This document shows positions 10,067-21,009 of a stretch of DNA of 64,000 nt, in pieces. The stretch is from assembly GCA_963575645.1 (NCBI GenBank), contig OY754466.1:6922001-6986000 (forward strand), in the 5' to 3' direction. The notes beneath the pieces were generated by a model that had not been told where the DNA came from, ran no database searches, and saw only the letters and a list, made by a program, of their open reading frames with translations. Numbering within the stretch: the stretch's first letter is position 1; every line of letters begins with the position of its first letter. The DNA comes from Xanthostigma xanthostigma. Taxonomy: Eukaryota; Arthropoda; Insecta; Raphidioptera; Raphidiidae. The translations under genes were made by a program, and so were the position numbers.

Positions 10067-10639
10067 CTAGTGTGACCTGTGCGAATTATTCGCACTAAAT
10101 AAGTATAATAATTATCACTTTACAAAATTATTTTTTTAAATATGATTGCAGGTATTCAATTCGTTTCTAATTTTGCACACTGCTTATAACGTTCTTTTTT
10201 TTGTTGTATTACAATATCAAGCTCAGATGACAGATCGAAGAAATATTTTACTAAAATTGTCATATAGAGGCGCAAGTCAGATGGCATCATGCAGCATTGC
10301 TGTGACGTTGTTCAGCGTTGCTCGCTGTTTCAAAATTAAAGCCGTCAGATGGCAGGATGCAGTATTGTGTCTGTTGTATTACAATATGAAGGTCAGATGA
10401 CAGATCGAAGTGTTGACGTTGTTTCAAAATTAAAGCCGTCAGATGGCAGACGTTGTTCAGCGTTGCTGTATTTTAATTAATTTACAAAAACAAAAGCAAT
10501 AATAAATTTTTTAGTTGTCGATGTCAGTAGAGCAAGCAATTATCTGTAAAATGATATATAATTTATGTGGAGAAATTGTGACGTTTTTTTCTAAAAAGGG
10601 AGGCAAACATCGTAAACCTTAGCGTATTAATATATATGA
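10067..10639 (-). mobile_element. Helitron family H3, copy 1
   Basis: On the minus strand the element ends with a perfect hairpin GTGCGAATAATTCGCAC, then AGGTCACACTAG; a subterminal hairpin before a CTAG-type end is the Helitron hallmark. The 5' end is TCATATATATTAATACGC. The interior has repeated CCGTCAGATGGCAG and CGTTGTTCAGCGTTGCT motifs. No Rep or helicase coding, so it is non-autonomous. Three more copies lie at 12083, 20296 and 52909, all on the same strand. Confidence 0.75.
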
Positions 10640-11290
10640 TGCATTGATTTTAATTTTGGTTATTGGGAAATGTATCTACGTCACTGAGAAAGAAAAAGAA
10701 GGAAAGAGATAAAGGAAGACAAAATATCTTTCTATTGTCGACGTTTCATTAAGCACTTAGCTTAATGAACGATTTAAAGATTTAATAATTAAAGCTTGTT
10801 CCCTGCCCCTCTCTTTCTCCAACACTCCCCTTCATAAAGAAGCTAAAGAATAGGAATTTCGTTGGCATTTCTTTCATTTCGATATTTTCTTTTCTTCTCA
10901 TTTCATTTTAAAAGAACGATGTAATCGCTGTGGTTGCATTTGTCGATGGAACATAAAAAACGAATCGTCGTGTTTGATGGTAGGTTTATAATAGACAGGC
11001 GTAGTACCAAAATAATGATTTTCTTTATATTTGAATGTCACTAACCATACCAATACTCAGGGCCGTCTCTGAAACATGCCAGACCTTGGGCCGAAAAAAG
11101 CTTGTAGGCTCCCAAAGAATTCGAAATGAGTCAATAGAAGATCAATGTTCAGGAATGTTTTTTGGGTCCAGTATGATCACTCGATGTGCCCAAATTTTGA
11201 CTTGTTTGTTTTTTACTGTCATTTTTTTTTAATCTAACCAATCAGAAATAATATATATACGTCATAACAACTAGTGTAGAATTACTGTAT
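10640..11290. other. Interval with no recognised feature
   Basis: About 650 bp, including a purine-rich patch near 10685-10720. No gene recognised. Confidence 0.4.
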
Positions 11291-11299
11291 TACTATCTC

Positions 11300-11562
11300 A
11301 CTTTGACGACCCCGTAATTGTTTTTTAAAGAGCTCCCCTCAACGCCTTCCCTTTTTCACTGCACAAAAAAAATATTTTTTAAAAATAAATAATAATTGTG
11401 AATTTTCAATGTATATTTTGTTATCGTACTCTAACCGGTTTTTTTATCAAACATTTTAATTTTTTATTTTATTTTATTTAAAAATTATGTTACAATTCTT
11501 TATTTCTCCATTCAATTTAGCATAATATTTTCGACGCGGACGAAGTCGCGGGTAAAAGCTAG
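11300..11562 (+). mobile_element. Helitron-like 3' end, start unresolved
   Basis: Closes with CGCGGACGAAGTCGCGGG then TAAAAGCTAG: a small hairpin (CGCG...CGCG) just before CTAG (11559-11562). Upstream, 11305-11370 resembles a unit at 41630-41820 (AATTGTTTTTTAAA-GCTCC...CCTTCCC-TTTCACTGC). The 5' border could not be found, so the start given is approximate. Confidence 0.45.
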
Positions 11563-12082
11563 TAGTTTATAATTGTTAGAAATAATGGAATGGACTTGCG
11601 GTTAGGTGTGTGCCGACGACTTAATGGCAATCTACTGTACCAAAATACGAGCTCTATATTTATACTTTGGGTTATGTTTTGACTTGATTACAAAATTATA
11701 TTCAAACAAAAACAGATTCGTTGAACGTAAATAACAATAAGGAAAAGTATAGTTTGAGCAGGATGCACGATAACTTTTCTCTAATAGCATAAACTATTAA
11801 AGTTGGCACATTATAATAACAACAAACAGCTTGTTCTCAGATTAACTAAAGTCCAATATTAACCTTCCAGTTAAGTGGCGTACTTACTACTTGAGTTAAA
11901 GTTGTTAATGTCAACTTTAGAAATGTGTTACAGCTGTTTAGATTGTGTATTATTATACAGGCTGGAACAAAACTCTATATTTTGCGATCGCAACGCACAT
12001 TTATGATTCTAGTTAACTCGCAGCTAAAGGAAGCCAAACTATTTTTACTACTAAGTACCTACTTTTAAGAAAATATTTAATG
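11563..12082. other. Interval with no recognised feature
   Basis: About 520 bp. Nothing recognised. Confidence 0.4.
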
Positions 12083-12654
12083 CTAGTGTGCAATTATTCG
12101 CACTAAATAAGTATAATAATAATTATCACTTTACGAAATTATTTTTTAAATATGATTGCAGTTATTCAATTCGTTTCTAATTTTGTACACTGCTTATAAC
12201 GTTCTTCTTTTTGTTGTATTACAATATGAAGCTCAGATGACAGATCGAAGAAATATTTTACTAAAATTGTCATATAAGGCGCAAATAGCAAAAGCTTTGA
12301 GCTAAGCCAGATGCCATCATGTAGCATTGCTGTGACGTTGTTCAGCGTTGCTCGCCGTTTCAAAATTAAAGCCGTCAGATGGCAGTATGTAGTATTTACA
12401 ATATGAAGGTCAGATGACAGATCGAAGTGTTGACGTTGTTTCAAAATTAAAGCCGTTAGATGGCAGACGTTGTTCAGCGTTGCTGTATTTTAATTAATTT
12501 ACAAAAACAAAAGCAATAATAAATTTTTTAGTTGTCGTGGAGCAAGCAATTATCTGTAAAATGATATAGAGGTAATTTCTGTGGAGAAATTGTGAGGTTT
12601 TTTCTAAAAAGGGAGGCAAACATCTTTAACTTTAGCGTATTAATAATTATATGA
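12083..12654 (-). mobile_element. Helitron family H3, copy 2
   Basis: 572 bp, colinear with copy 1 and only 1.4 kb away on the same strand. The 3' hairpin is damaged (GTGCAATTATTCGCAC as written on the plus strand) but the terminal CTAG is kept at 12083-12086. The 5' end reads TCATATAATTATTAATACGC on the minus strand. Non-coding. Confidence 0.75.
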
Positions 12655-12891
12655 TATGATAAATCATATCATTAAGTAAATTTACATACCTATCTATGAA
12701 ATACCTCTTCATTACAGCTCTACAACCATAAATACAACATCGATGTCAGTTGTCACTAAGGCGTGACGTCACAAGCGGACGCCATGACACCTACGAACGT
12801 TTTATGCTCTTAACGGGGTTATCCCATGTGACGGCTAGGTTTTTTGACATTTTTTAGGAATTTATTTCTCTCAACATGCCTATTGACTCTA

Positions 12892-13463
12892 CAGTATGTA
12901 AACACGTGAGGTGCACATACGGAAATTAGCATTGGGAAAAAATGACTGGATCAGAGTGAGCCTTGAAATCTTGTTTTTCAATTTGACAGATAATATTCTT
13001 TTGCAAAATGAATGTGTATACTACCGAAGAAAATATTCAAATGATTAGAACATAATCGGACTTTTTTTTATTAATGTGACACAAAATTCCCAAAAATACT
13101 TAAATATGGCGCGAGATCAAATATCTTCGCCTATTCGTGTTGAACCTAAAGACATTGGGCCACTGATTTACCAACACGCATACGTCATACAAGTCAGACA
13201 ATTTTTGAATGTAATGTTTCCAAACAGATGGAATTGTGTTTTTGTTTTATTTTTGTACAAAAAATTAAAATAATGATTTATAAGAGCTTTTTATTATAAA
13301 AAAGCCAAGTAAAATAAAAATAAATCAAAATAAAATAGAAATCCTCAAGATTATCACGATAATTCAATAGAAATAACAATTAATGCAGTCATGGCTAACT
13401 CTGATCCAAGTATCTTTTCCCAATGCTAATTTCCCTATGTGCACCTTACGCGTTTACATACTG
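12892..13463 (+). mobile_element. Mariner-type element, copy 1 (TA target)
   Basis: 572 bp with imperfect ~71-bp TIRs starting CAGTATGTAAAC and continuing GAAATTAGCATTGGGAAAA, flanked by TA on both sides (12890-12891, 13464-13465), the Tc1/mariner target. A short transposase-like frame survives inside. The sister copy (43242-43812) lies in the opposite orientation with the same ends and target. Confidence 0.8.
13079..13273 (+). pseudogene. Mariner transposase fragment
   Basis: The frame encodes AYVIQVRQFLNVMFPNRW, resembling the V-R-Q-F-L-n-x-x-F-P-x-R-W segment that precedes the last catalytic region of insect mariner transposases. It ends in a lysine-rich tail and stop instead of continuing to the expected W-P-P-R-S-P-D-L block, so catalysis is lost. 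The same stretch is readable in the sister copy at 43430-43610. Confidence 0.5.
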
Positions 13464-13573
13464 TATGTATACGCAGCAGACGGATGATTATTTAGAGTAA
13501 TTTTAGAGTTGTTTAGATAAAAGTGATTGCACTTTTTGGTTTCTTCTTTGAATGAAGTATCAGCCTTATGTGA

Positions 13574-13912
13574 TTAAGAGATATGGTCTTTGCATAAATG
13601 ACCTACCAATACGGATACGGGAACACTTTGTTCTATGTAAATGAACGGGTTCCAACCACAAACAACCGTCCTCCTTAATATTCCACTGACGGCACAGGGA
13701 AGCTTGTTTTGTTTGGTCGGTTGACATCTGGAACATATCCTGACCGCACCACCTTCGTCCTTCGTCACCTTACCATTGAACCATTGACAAACAGACGGCA
13801 ATCTTATCTCAAAGTCGTTGCGAACAATAATAATGCCCTCAATTAAAATACAAACCCGCATCACACCGCACAGACTGGCACAAAACATTACTCCCAATTT
13901 GCCACACAGCAT
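13574..13912 (-). CDS. Unassigned 112-codon open frame
   Basis: I do not recognise this protein. The frame starts with a hydrophobic stretch (LGVMFCASLCGVMRVCILI) that could act as a signal or membrane segment, followed by a charged, cysteine-containing region (ICSRCQPTKQNKLPCAVSG). Local GC is higher than in the flanks. It lies between two transposable elements with no neighbouring exon or splice context I can defend. It may be a chance frame. Confidence 0.2.
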   Translation of the reverse strand: MLCGKLGVMFCASLCGVMRVCILIEGIIIVRNDFEIRLPSVCQWFNGKVTKDEGGAVRICSRCQPTKQNKLPCAVSGILRRTVVCGWNPFIYIEQSVPVSVLVGHLCKDHIS

Positions 13913-13977
13913 TAAACTTTAAAACTCAATCTATTAAAACGAGATGATGCAAAGATTAATGCATCTACATAAAAAAA

Positions 13978-14935
13978 TATAGTTTAAATAAAACTAAAAA
14001 AACACGCTTTATATCGAACTAAAAAGTAAAAAATATTTTTTTTTAAATAAGCTTAAAACAATAATGAATAAAAAATACTAGTATTATTGTGAAAAAAGCG
14101 TGGGGCGCTTTGTTCCACATTTTCGTACATCGAGCGCCCCACGCTTTTTTCACAATAATACTAGTATTTTTTGACGTGATAACGTCTTATAAATTGATGA
14201 ATCACCAATATTATAAATTGATAAAACACCGGCTGCATGTTCGAAAAAGTGTAACGTAACGTTCCTAACGTTCCTAACGTTCCGCCTGACCCTGTGCGTG
14301 CTTTTTGCTAATTTCTCGCTCAATTTAAATCAGATCGGTTTGAAACCAGTCTTAAACGAAAGAGGAGAACATTTTACATAGATTTCGTATAACAGAATTT
14401 GCCTAAACAGTTTTTTTATACAAATTTATATAGAAAAATATTTTATACAAATTTATATAGAAAAATAGCTGTATAAATGCAATGTTGGTAATGCATGGCG
14501 CGACGCGGTCGGTTGTCTTTGTTTGCCGTACATGGAAATTAGAAGCAAACGTATGTCTTGTCTTAACATGAAAACAGCTGCATTTCTAATGTTTAATTCA
14601 ATTTTTTGACATTAGTATATTGTGAAATGCAAAGCCTGCTAAGTTAAGTATTGGAATAACTAATTATTATTAGAACATAATACTTTGTAAGTTGCAAACG
14701 TCACTTTTGACATTTCTTATCATTCCGACACCAAGGATAAGCGGATTGAAACCAAATTTTGGGAGGTTTAGGTTATGTATTACGGAATACGTTATCACGT
14801 AAAACTATCGTCCGTAAACCGACTTTACAGACAACCATTTTTTTTTATTCATTATTGTTTTAAGCTTATTTTAAAAAAATATTTTTTACTTTTTAGTTCG
14901 ATATAAAGCGTGTATTTTAGTTTTTTTAAACTATA
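13978..14935. mobile_element. Hairpin element family A, copy 2 (split by family B)
   Basis: The left arm, the central hairpin (GCGTGGGGCGCTTTGTTCC, then GAGCGCCCCACGC) and the beginning of the right arm run uninterrupted to 14170. Family B then separates off the rest of the right arm (14838-14935). The whole arrangement mirrors 2294-3236 in opposite orientation. The tRNA-like module follows at 15000-15089. Confidence 0.75.
14171..14837 (+). mobile_element. Family B element, copy 2
   Basis: 667 bp, nearly full-length match to copy 1 in reverse orientation. Starts TTGACGTGATAACGTC and ends AAACCGACTTTACAGACAACCA-type sequence. It sits in the T-run of ACTAGTATTTTTTATTC, which is the complement of the insertion site used by copy 1. 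A short internal duplication (TATACAAATTTATATAGAAA twice) is specific to this copy. Confidence 0.75.
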
Positions 14936-14999
14936 TTTTTTTTCCACTTTTTAGTTCGATTTATTGTCAAAAATTTGCAGAAAAAAAACATTTTTTTTT

Positions 15000-15089
15000 C
15001 GGCGTGGACGGGATTAGAACTCAAGACCCGTGATTCCGAGAGTTGACGTCAGCGAAGACCCGTGCTTTAGACCGCCCGGTTAAACACTG
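15000..15089 (-). repeat. tRNA-like module of the composite element, copy 2
   Basis: Minus strand: an A-box-like GTTTAACCGGGCGGTCTAA and a B-box-like GAGTTCTAATCCC. The module and its flank (GCTGGCATATTATACTAC-TGTAATAA) are shared with copies 1 and 3. Followed outward by short ATAC repeats. Confidence 0.65.
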
Positions 15090-15199
15090 TTGTTACATTG
15101 CTGGCATATTATACTACTGTAATAAACCACTTGCTGTAGTCCAAACGAGTTTACAAACAAACATACATACATACAAACTTACAAGTGAAACTAATATAA

Positions 15200-15982
15200 A
15201 GCGTGTAAAAACACAGACTACGGTTCTAAAACTTCTCATCTAAGCATGCTTCGCGCTTTTACGTACTTATTCCCACCGAAACGCATTCCAGATGAATCGT
15301 TTTTGGAGCACTTTGTATACTATAGACACCTATATTATAGCTGACGTGGGTACAAACTTTACTAATCAAAACAATAATATTTAGTTCCTCCCGAAATTCA
15401 GTTAACATTCTACAAAATGGTAAGAAACGGTCGATGTTTATTTTGGAAATATATTTGCGTAACGACAAACTAATACCATCAAAATGTTAAAATACCTATA
15501 AACTAAAAGTGCTAAGTTGCTTTACCAGAAATCTAATTTTCTGACTACATGAATATAATTTCAATCTACAAAGAGTAGGTTCACCGGATTTGTCTGAAAA
15601 AAATTAAACACCATGCGAGCAAAAAGGCATATTTGATTTTCGTCAATTTACTGTTTGTAAGTAATCATCAAATTAACAAAGTAAGTCTCATAAATTACCT
15701 GCTCCCTTATAAAATTAAAGGTTTATTTCAGTACACAAAAAAGTGATTATTTTCTATTCAAAAATCTTTAGAATATAATTGAAAATAAAATAAATGTAGT
15801 CTTCTTTGAAATTAAAACAGAAGACATTGAAAAGCAGAACTGTCCGAATGAAGACCAAACATCTGGCCATACTTCACGATCCAGAAAACTATCTGAAATA
15901 GTAAAATTCTTACATAATTTTTAAATTTGCTTTTAATGTTACGACAAAAAAATTATTTTTTTCAACAAAAAAAAAGGATAAG
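15200..15982. other. Interval with no recognised feature
   Basis: About 780 bp, strongly AT-rich, nothing recognised. Confidence 0.4.
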
Positions 15983-16536
15983 TATGGCACGCCGTTTTAC
16001 TATTTAATAGTAGAAGAAAAATTATCTGAAATTTAAAACGTCAAAACAGAAATAATTTTTTAATAAATTTTTTAATAAAAATTTTTGAATTAAAATTATG
16101 TAGGTACACAATAAAAATGTTTGAATTAAAATTATGTACATGATAAAAATGTTTGAATTAAAATGATGTACATAATAAAAATGTTTGAATTAAAATTATG
16201 GACATAATAAAAATGTTTGAATTAAAATTATATGCCAACATAAAATGCATTATTATTATGTCATGACATAATAAAAATACATTATTATTATATGTCTTGA
16301 CATAATAAAAATACATTATTTTTATGTCATGACATAATTATAATTCGTCGTTTTTCCTATCTCTTCCTATGTATAAGCATTTAATTTTATGTCATGACAT
16401 AATAATATTGTATTTTTTTATTGCCACCACATAAAAAAATTCACTCAAATTTTTTTTTCTGAAATTAAAATTGTTAAATATTTTTATAATTTTTGGAAAA
16501 ATATTTTACTATTAAATAGTAAAACGGCGTGCCATA
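15983..16536. mobile_element. TIR element with internal tandem repeats
   Basis: Perfect or near-perfect ~28-bp TIRs: TATGGCACGCCGTTTTACTA at the left and its complement at the right. The interior holds about five copies of a ~32-bp unit (AATAAAAATGTTTGAATTAA...) at 16105-16240, then several ATGTCATGACAT palindromes spaced by ATTATT runs. Terminal TA would fit a Tc1/mariner-like target, but no transposase trace is visible. Confidence 0.75.
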
Positions 16537-18344
16537 GATAAGTGCACAAAAACCATAAAACACATATTTAAAATTTTGTAAAGAATTAGAAAATTGGATA
16601 AAAAGAACTATTTGCTAATATTCAAAATATGATTGAAAACAATGTATTGCAGATAATTTATTGGCTCTATACTTACGTAGCAGAGCACAAGTATATTTTT
16701 TTTGTACATTATGTCAAAATTTATTGAATAAAACTGCTCTTTTCATATCTCCAAAATGTCAAATCCATACATTTCATATTTCTTTTGTGAATAAATGTAG
16801 GTAACGTAAAATATATTTTTTTTCAAATACCTACTTCTTTTTATCTGAGCCCAAAGGCGACTCGGTTAAAATTAGACAAGTCATAATAATGAGTTAAAAA
16901 ATGTCAGGTTTCATACAATTTTTTTATAGAATACGTTAATATCCATTATATAATCATAAGCTAATACTGGTTGCAAAAGTGGAACAATAGAGTAAAATGG
17001 GTGAACAAATTCCACGAACTCGCACACAACAGGAGTTCGAAAAGTCTTCTTTTAACTAAATTGAGCACAGATAACCCTCGTATAACATGGAACTTCTATA
17101 ACACGGGTTTCAATTAACACAGCTAGAAAATTGCGACAAACCTCGCACTACAATCTTACTATTATGTTTGAAAACTAACTTTTAACGTAATATTCATTTT
17201 TGTGAGTCCACTTTATGCTCAATAACCGTGTCTGTCTGTTCGCACAATATTCTATACAATGAATTTTAATGTGGTTATCTATATATTTAAAACACAAGCC
17301 CTATTTCTCAAGCCAATCCGCCAGCAATCCCTACTCAACCGAATGACACATTTTTTTTTAAACTAAAGCCTTTAGTCCACAGATCTGTTATCACTAATTT
17401 TTTTTTGGTGAAATTACTTTAAAAGGGCTTCTTTCAACCAATAATAGTAAAAAAGACGAGGGGGTAGCGGCGTGAAGAGGAACGTAAAGAGAGAAAATCC
17501 TTCGATGTTCACGAGACATTAGTGTGAGAGAAATGCAAATATGTACGTATGTCGGAGATTTTATAAACAGTTTGACAAGTCGACTTTGACAATTGAAGTG
17601 TCTATTTAAATTAATTAGTTTTTTAGCGCAAATATTCCGAATATTAATAGGTACACAAATAAATTTTATTTTATTTTCCAAATAATTTAAGAACGTGTAA
17701 TTTTATGTTAATTTAATGCCAAAATAGAGTTTTTAAATATTACATGGACTGTACCAAGTCTAAAATTTGGTCTCAGATCAGAAAAATATAGTGAAAATCG
17801 TAAATGTATCAAACGAGGTTAGATTTTCTAAAAATGAATTGTGACAGCTCTTACGGGGTAACCATGACAACGATGAACAGATCTCATACATTTTCTTTAA
17901 ATTTATAACCAATTAAATATAGAGACAACTTGATGGATCAAGCTAAATCAAAAGAAAAATAACTGTAAATGGAAACTAATGCAAGAGCAATAAAATTATT
18001 GTCGTAGGTCTGTATCAAAATATCGATTTTTGAAAACAATATGAAAATACATGCAAAAGGTTTTTCACGGGTACACTAGTCACTATTATTTAGAGAATTT
18101 CTTCTGGAAGGCTTATGTGTATAAATTAAATTAAATATTATTCGCATTTCGGATAAAGTACCTATAAAGTATAATAAAAGCTTAACAATAATAATGTTTA
18201 TTGTTACAATATTATATCTTTGTCAACGACGTCAATGTGAATGGTTTAAGTCAATGTAAGCTTAGTACTATTCGACTTACAGTGTGTCATTCAACATTAA
18301 ATAACTCAGCTAAGATAACTTCGTACGTGCAAAGTTCACTAGTG
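16537..18344. other. Long interval with no recognised feature
   Basis: About 1.8 kb. Open frames such as 17394-17681 (-) have no recognisable domain. No repeat partner was identified in the window. Confidence 0.4.
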
Positions 18345-18605
18345 CCACCGTGGCCTGTGCTGTGTGCGCTCTGTAAATGTGCGAATGCAACAGTACAGAA
18401 CAGCTCAGCACAGAGCAATGGCGCTCGGAGTGAGTCATTCACAAAAAAAGAGCGACTCGCTCCGTTCCGGGAAAGGAGCCGTTCATTATGAACGACTCGC
18501 TCCGTTCCGGGAAAGGAGCCGTTCATTATGAACGACTCGCTCCGTTCCGGGAAAGGAGCCGTTCATTATGAACGACTCGCTCTGGAGCGACACATTACTA
18601 CTCAG
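18345..18605 (+). mobile_element. hAT-like element, right part with 40-bp tandem units
   Basis: Shares the GTGCTGTGTGCGCTCTGTAA block with 6863-7142, then carries three near-identical 40-bp units (18451-18490, 18491-18530, 18531-18570; TCCGTTCCGGGAAAGGAGCC core) plus a partial fourth, and ends GACACATTACTACTCAG. Such repeated subterminal motifs in hAT elements can bind transposase; that role is inferred here. Confidence 0.55.
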
Positions 18606-18979
18606 GTCTTAGTTCACGATTCTGCAGCACATGACGTATTCTAGGATTTTATGCGGTTGATATTGCCACCCTGTGCTTTGAAAATAGTTTGTTTCTCGTT
18701 CCGCCTCTGATGAAACGTGTATTATCTTTGTCACGACACACTCGATCGTGTCGTAAATTGGAAGCTAGTTGAAATGAGATTTTAAGTGGGGCTATTCGCT
18801 GCCAACTCAGAATCTCTTCTTTTATATGCATTTTCTTCACCTACGAACAAACATGTTTGATTCATCTGCCAATGTCAAATAGTGACGTAAGTATGAACCA
18901 TTTCCAATACGTTTCATAAAATATTTATTAGAGAAAGCAAAAACAAATAAGTAAAAAAACTTTTAATTTAAACGTTTTT
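18606..18979. other. Interval with no recognised feature
   Basis: About 370 bp. Nothing recognised. Confidence 0.4.
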
Positions 18980-19321
18980 GAAGTAAAACTTCTTTAGGCA
19001 CGCTTGACTTGGGGAGTAAGCTGGTAAATGCCTGACGAAAGCGTTTACGGAAGTGCATCATCGGACGAGGCGAACGGTGCGTGATCGTTCGAGGCGAACG
19101 GTAGTTGAGAGGGAGATATAAGTTAGTGAAGATAGTAAGAGAGAGAGAGTTACGTTTCGTACATTGGAAGTTGAGAGGGAGATATAAGTTAGTGAGTGCG
19201 ACAAAGATGGAGCATTAATCGAAATTCTTTTTTTTGACAACTATTTGACGTTTAAAATGAAAGCAATTGTTTTTGTATCAAAAATACATTTCATCGAATT
19301 TTGCTGCATTTTGTAACGGGA
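18980..19321 (+). repeat. Repeat family R, copy 1
   Basis: Direct repeat partner at 22739-22986. Shared blocks: AAACTTCTTTAGGCACGC, TTGACTTGGGGAGTAAGCTG, GAGGGAGATATAAGTTAGTG, TTTTGCTGCATTTTGTAACG. This copy is about 90 bp longer because the GAGGGAGATATAAGTTAGTG segment occurs twice (near 19110 and 19174). No coding, TIR or TSD seen; class unknown. Confidence 0.65.
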
Positions 19322-19424
19322 AGCGTACTCTACTTAATAATGGTTATACCACATCATGTACCGATTAGTTCTAGTATGTTGTGAAATAACAGTTACAAAT
19401 ATAATTATTGCTTGTTGTGTCACT

Positions 19425-19475
19425 GTAAGGATAGTGGGTTCGTATCCCGACGGTGACAGTGTTTGAAAAATAAAT
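19425..19475 (+). repeat. tRNA-like fragment (family T2)
   Basis: Contains a B box (GGGTTCGTATCCC) followed by CGACGGTGACAGTGTTTGAA. The same B box and trailer (GTGTCCCGACAGTGACATTG) occur on the minus strand at 21451-21580, so both belong to one tRNA-derived repeat family. The A-box half is not visible here. Confidence 0.45.
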
Positions 19476-19542
19476 TAATAGCGATGTAACAATGGTAACA
19501 ATTATAGCAAACAATAGCTATATCTAGTGTCATTTCTTATCT

Positions 19543-19892
19543 TCTCTATATATATAAAATTCTCGTGTCACAGTTTTCGTTGCCATACTCCTCCGAAACG
19601 GCTTGACCGATTTTGATGAAATTTTTTGTGCTTATCCGGTATCTATGAGAATCGGCCAACATCTATTTTTCATCCCCCTAAATGTTAGGGGTAGTCCACC
19701 CCTAAATTTTTTTTCTTCCTTCCCCATTCGTTCTTTTGCACCGAGGGCACGACGGCGCAGCCGGAGTGCTCGACATACACACATATACGTCCATGTATAT
19801 TTTAAAATAAATAAAATAGATAGATAGATGTTCCAATTAAATTGTTTTATTATTTCACTTTATACGTAGCGAAGCACGTACAGGGCCGCTAG
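19543..19892 (+). mobile_element. Helitron family H2, copy 1
   Basis: Starts TCTCTATATATATAAAATTC, then CGGCTTGACCGATTTTGATG, and ends GCACGTACAGGGCCGCTAG, giving the TC...CTAG borders of Helitrons. The interior contains CACGACGGCGCAGCCGGAGT, shared with the minus-strand copy at 61962-62632. Non-coding. Confidence 0.7.
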
Positions 19893-20295
19893 TAATCGTA
19901 TAGATCTCCTTATTAGTAAATACTAAATGAAATCTATTCAATTATTGATACGAGTAATTCCAATCGCAATTGGGAAAAGAGCAAAAGTAAGGAAATTTTG
20001 CAGAAAACGGTGTAGGAGAAATAATCACGGATATCTTGATCAAAGCAACGTCAACTAAAAGCAATGCCGGTCTTAGTTGGGTATTAAACAGTGGAGCAGT
20101 AGACTATCCTCCTACGAATTTATTCTGATAGAATCCCGGGAATCCCCTCTGAAGAGCTCTTCATGCCAGTATTGACAACCATTCGAAAGTCGGTTCAATA
20201 TTTTATATCATTTATACTACAAAAAGCATTATAATTAGACTTTTTAAGATAACGTGCGATAATTATTGTGTAGTTTCAACAGTTATATAAAAATA
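19893..20295. other. Interval with no recognised feature
   Basis: About 400 bp. Nothing recognised. Confidence 0.4.
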
Positions 20296-20860
20296 CTAGA
20301 GTACCCTGTGCGAATTACTCGCACTAAATAAGTATAATAATTATCACTTTACAAAATTATTTTTTAAATATGATTGCAGGTATTCAATTCGTTTCTAATT
20401 TTGCACACTGCTTATAACGTTCTTCTTTTTGTTTTATTACAATATGAAGCTCAGATGACAGATTGAAGAAATATTTTACTAAAATTGTCATATAGATGCG
20501 CAAGTAGCAAAAGCGTTGAGCTAAGCCGTCAGATGGCATCATGCAGCATTGCTGTGATGTTGTTCAGCGTTGCTCGCTGTTTCAAAATTATAGCCGGCAG
20601 ATGGCAGTATACAGTATTTACAATATGAAGGTCAGATGACAGATCGAAGTGTTGACGTTGTTTCAAAGTTAAAGCCGTCAGATGGCAGACGTTGTTCAGC
20701 GTTGCTGTTAATTAATTAATTTACAAAAACAAAAGCAATAATAAATTTTTTAGTTGTCGATGTCAGTAGAGCAAGCAATTATCTGTAAAATGATATATAA
20801 TTTATGTGGAGAAATTGTGTGGTTTTTTCTAAAAAGGGAGGCAAACATCTTAACCTTAAG
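20296..20860 (-). mobile_element. Helitron family H3, copy 3 (5' end altered)
   Basis: Colinear with the other H3 copies from CTAG (20296-20299) through the subterminal GTGCGAATTACTCGCAC hairpin, here with one mismatch. The match stops at about 20860, just before the TTAGCGTATTAATATA end. It continues instead into TCTCTCTCCGAAGCCACTGA, which resembles the 5' part of a different Helitron, suggesting a chimeric or overwritten 5' end. Confidence 0.65.
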
Positions 20861-21009
20861 TTCTCTCTCTCCGAAGCCACTGAACCGATTTTAATGAAAT
20901 TTTGTTAATGCGTCTTGTTTGATCCAACTTAGATTATAGGATAGTTTTTATAATCTTTTGTACAAAATTACGGTGTTTTGAGAAAAAAAACTCTTTTAGT
21001 AACATATAG

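Noticed and set aside
10146-10400. 84-codon frame repeated at 52987-53259
   Set aside because: Both are inside H3 Helitrons, lack any domain, and are broken in the other two H3 copies.
16105-16240. CRISPR-like or bacterial iteron array
   Set aside because: Tandem units without spacers inside a eukaryotic TIR element.
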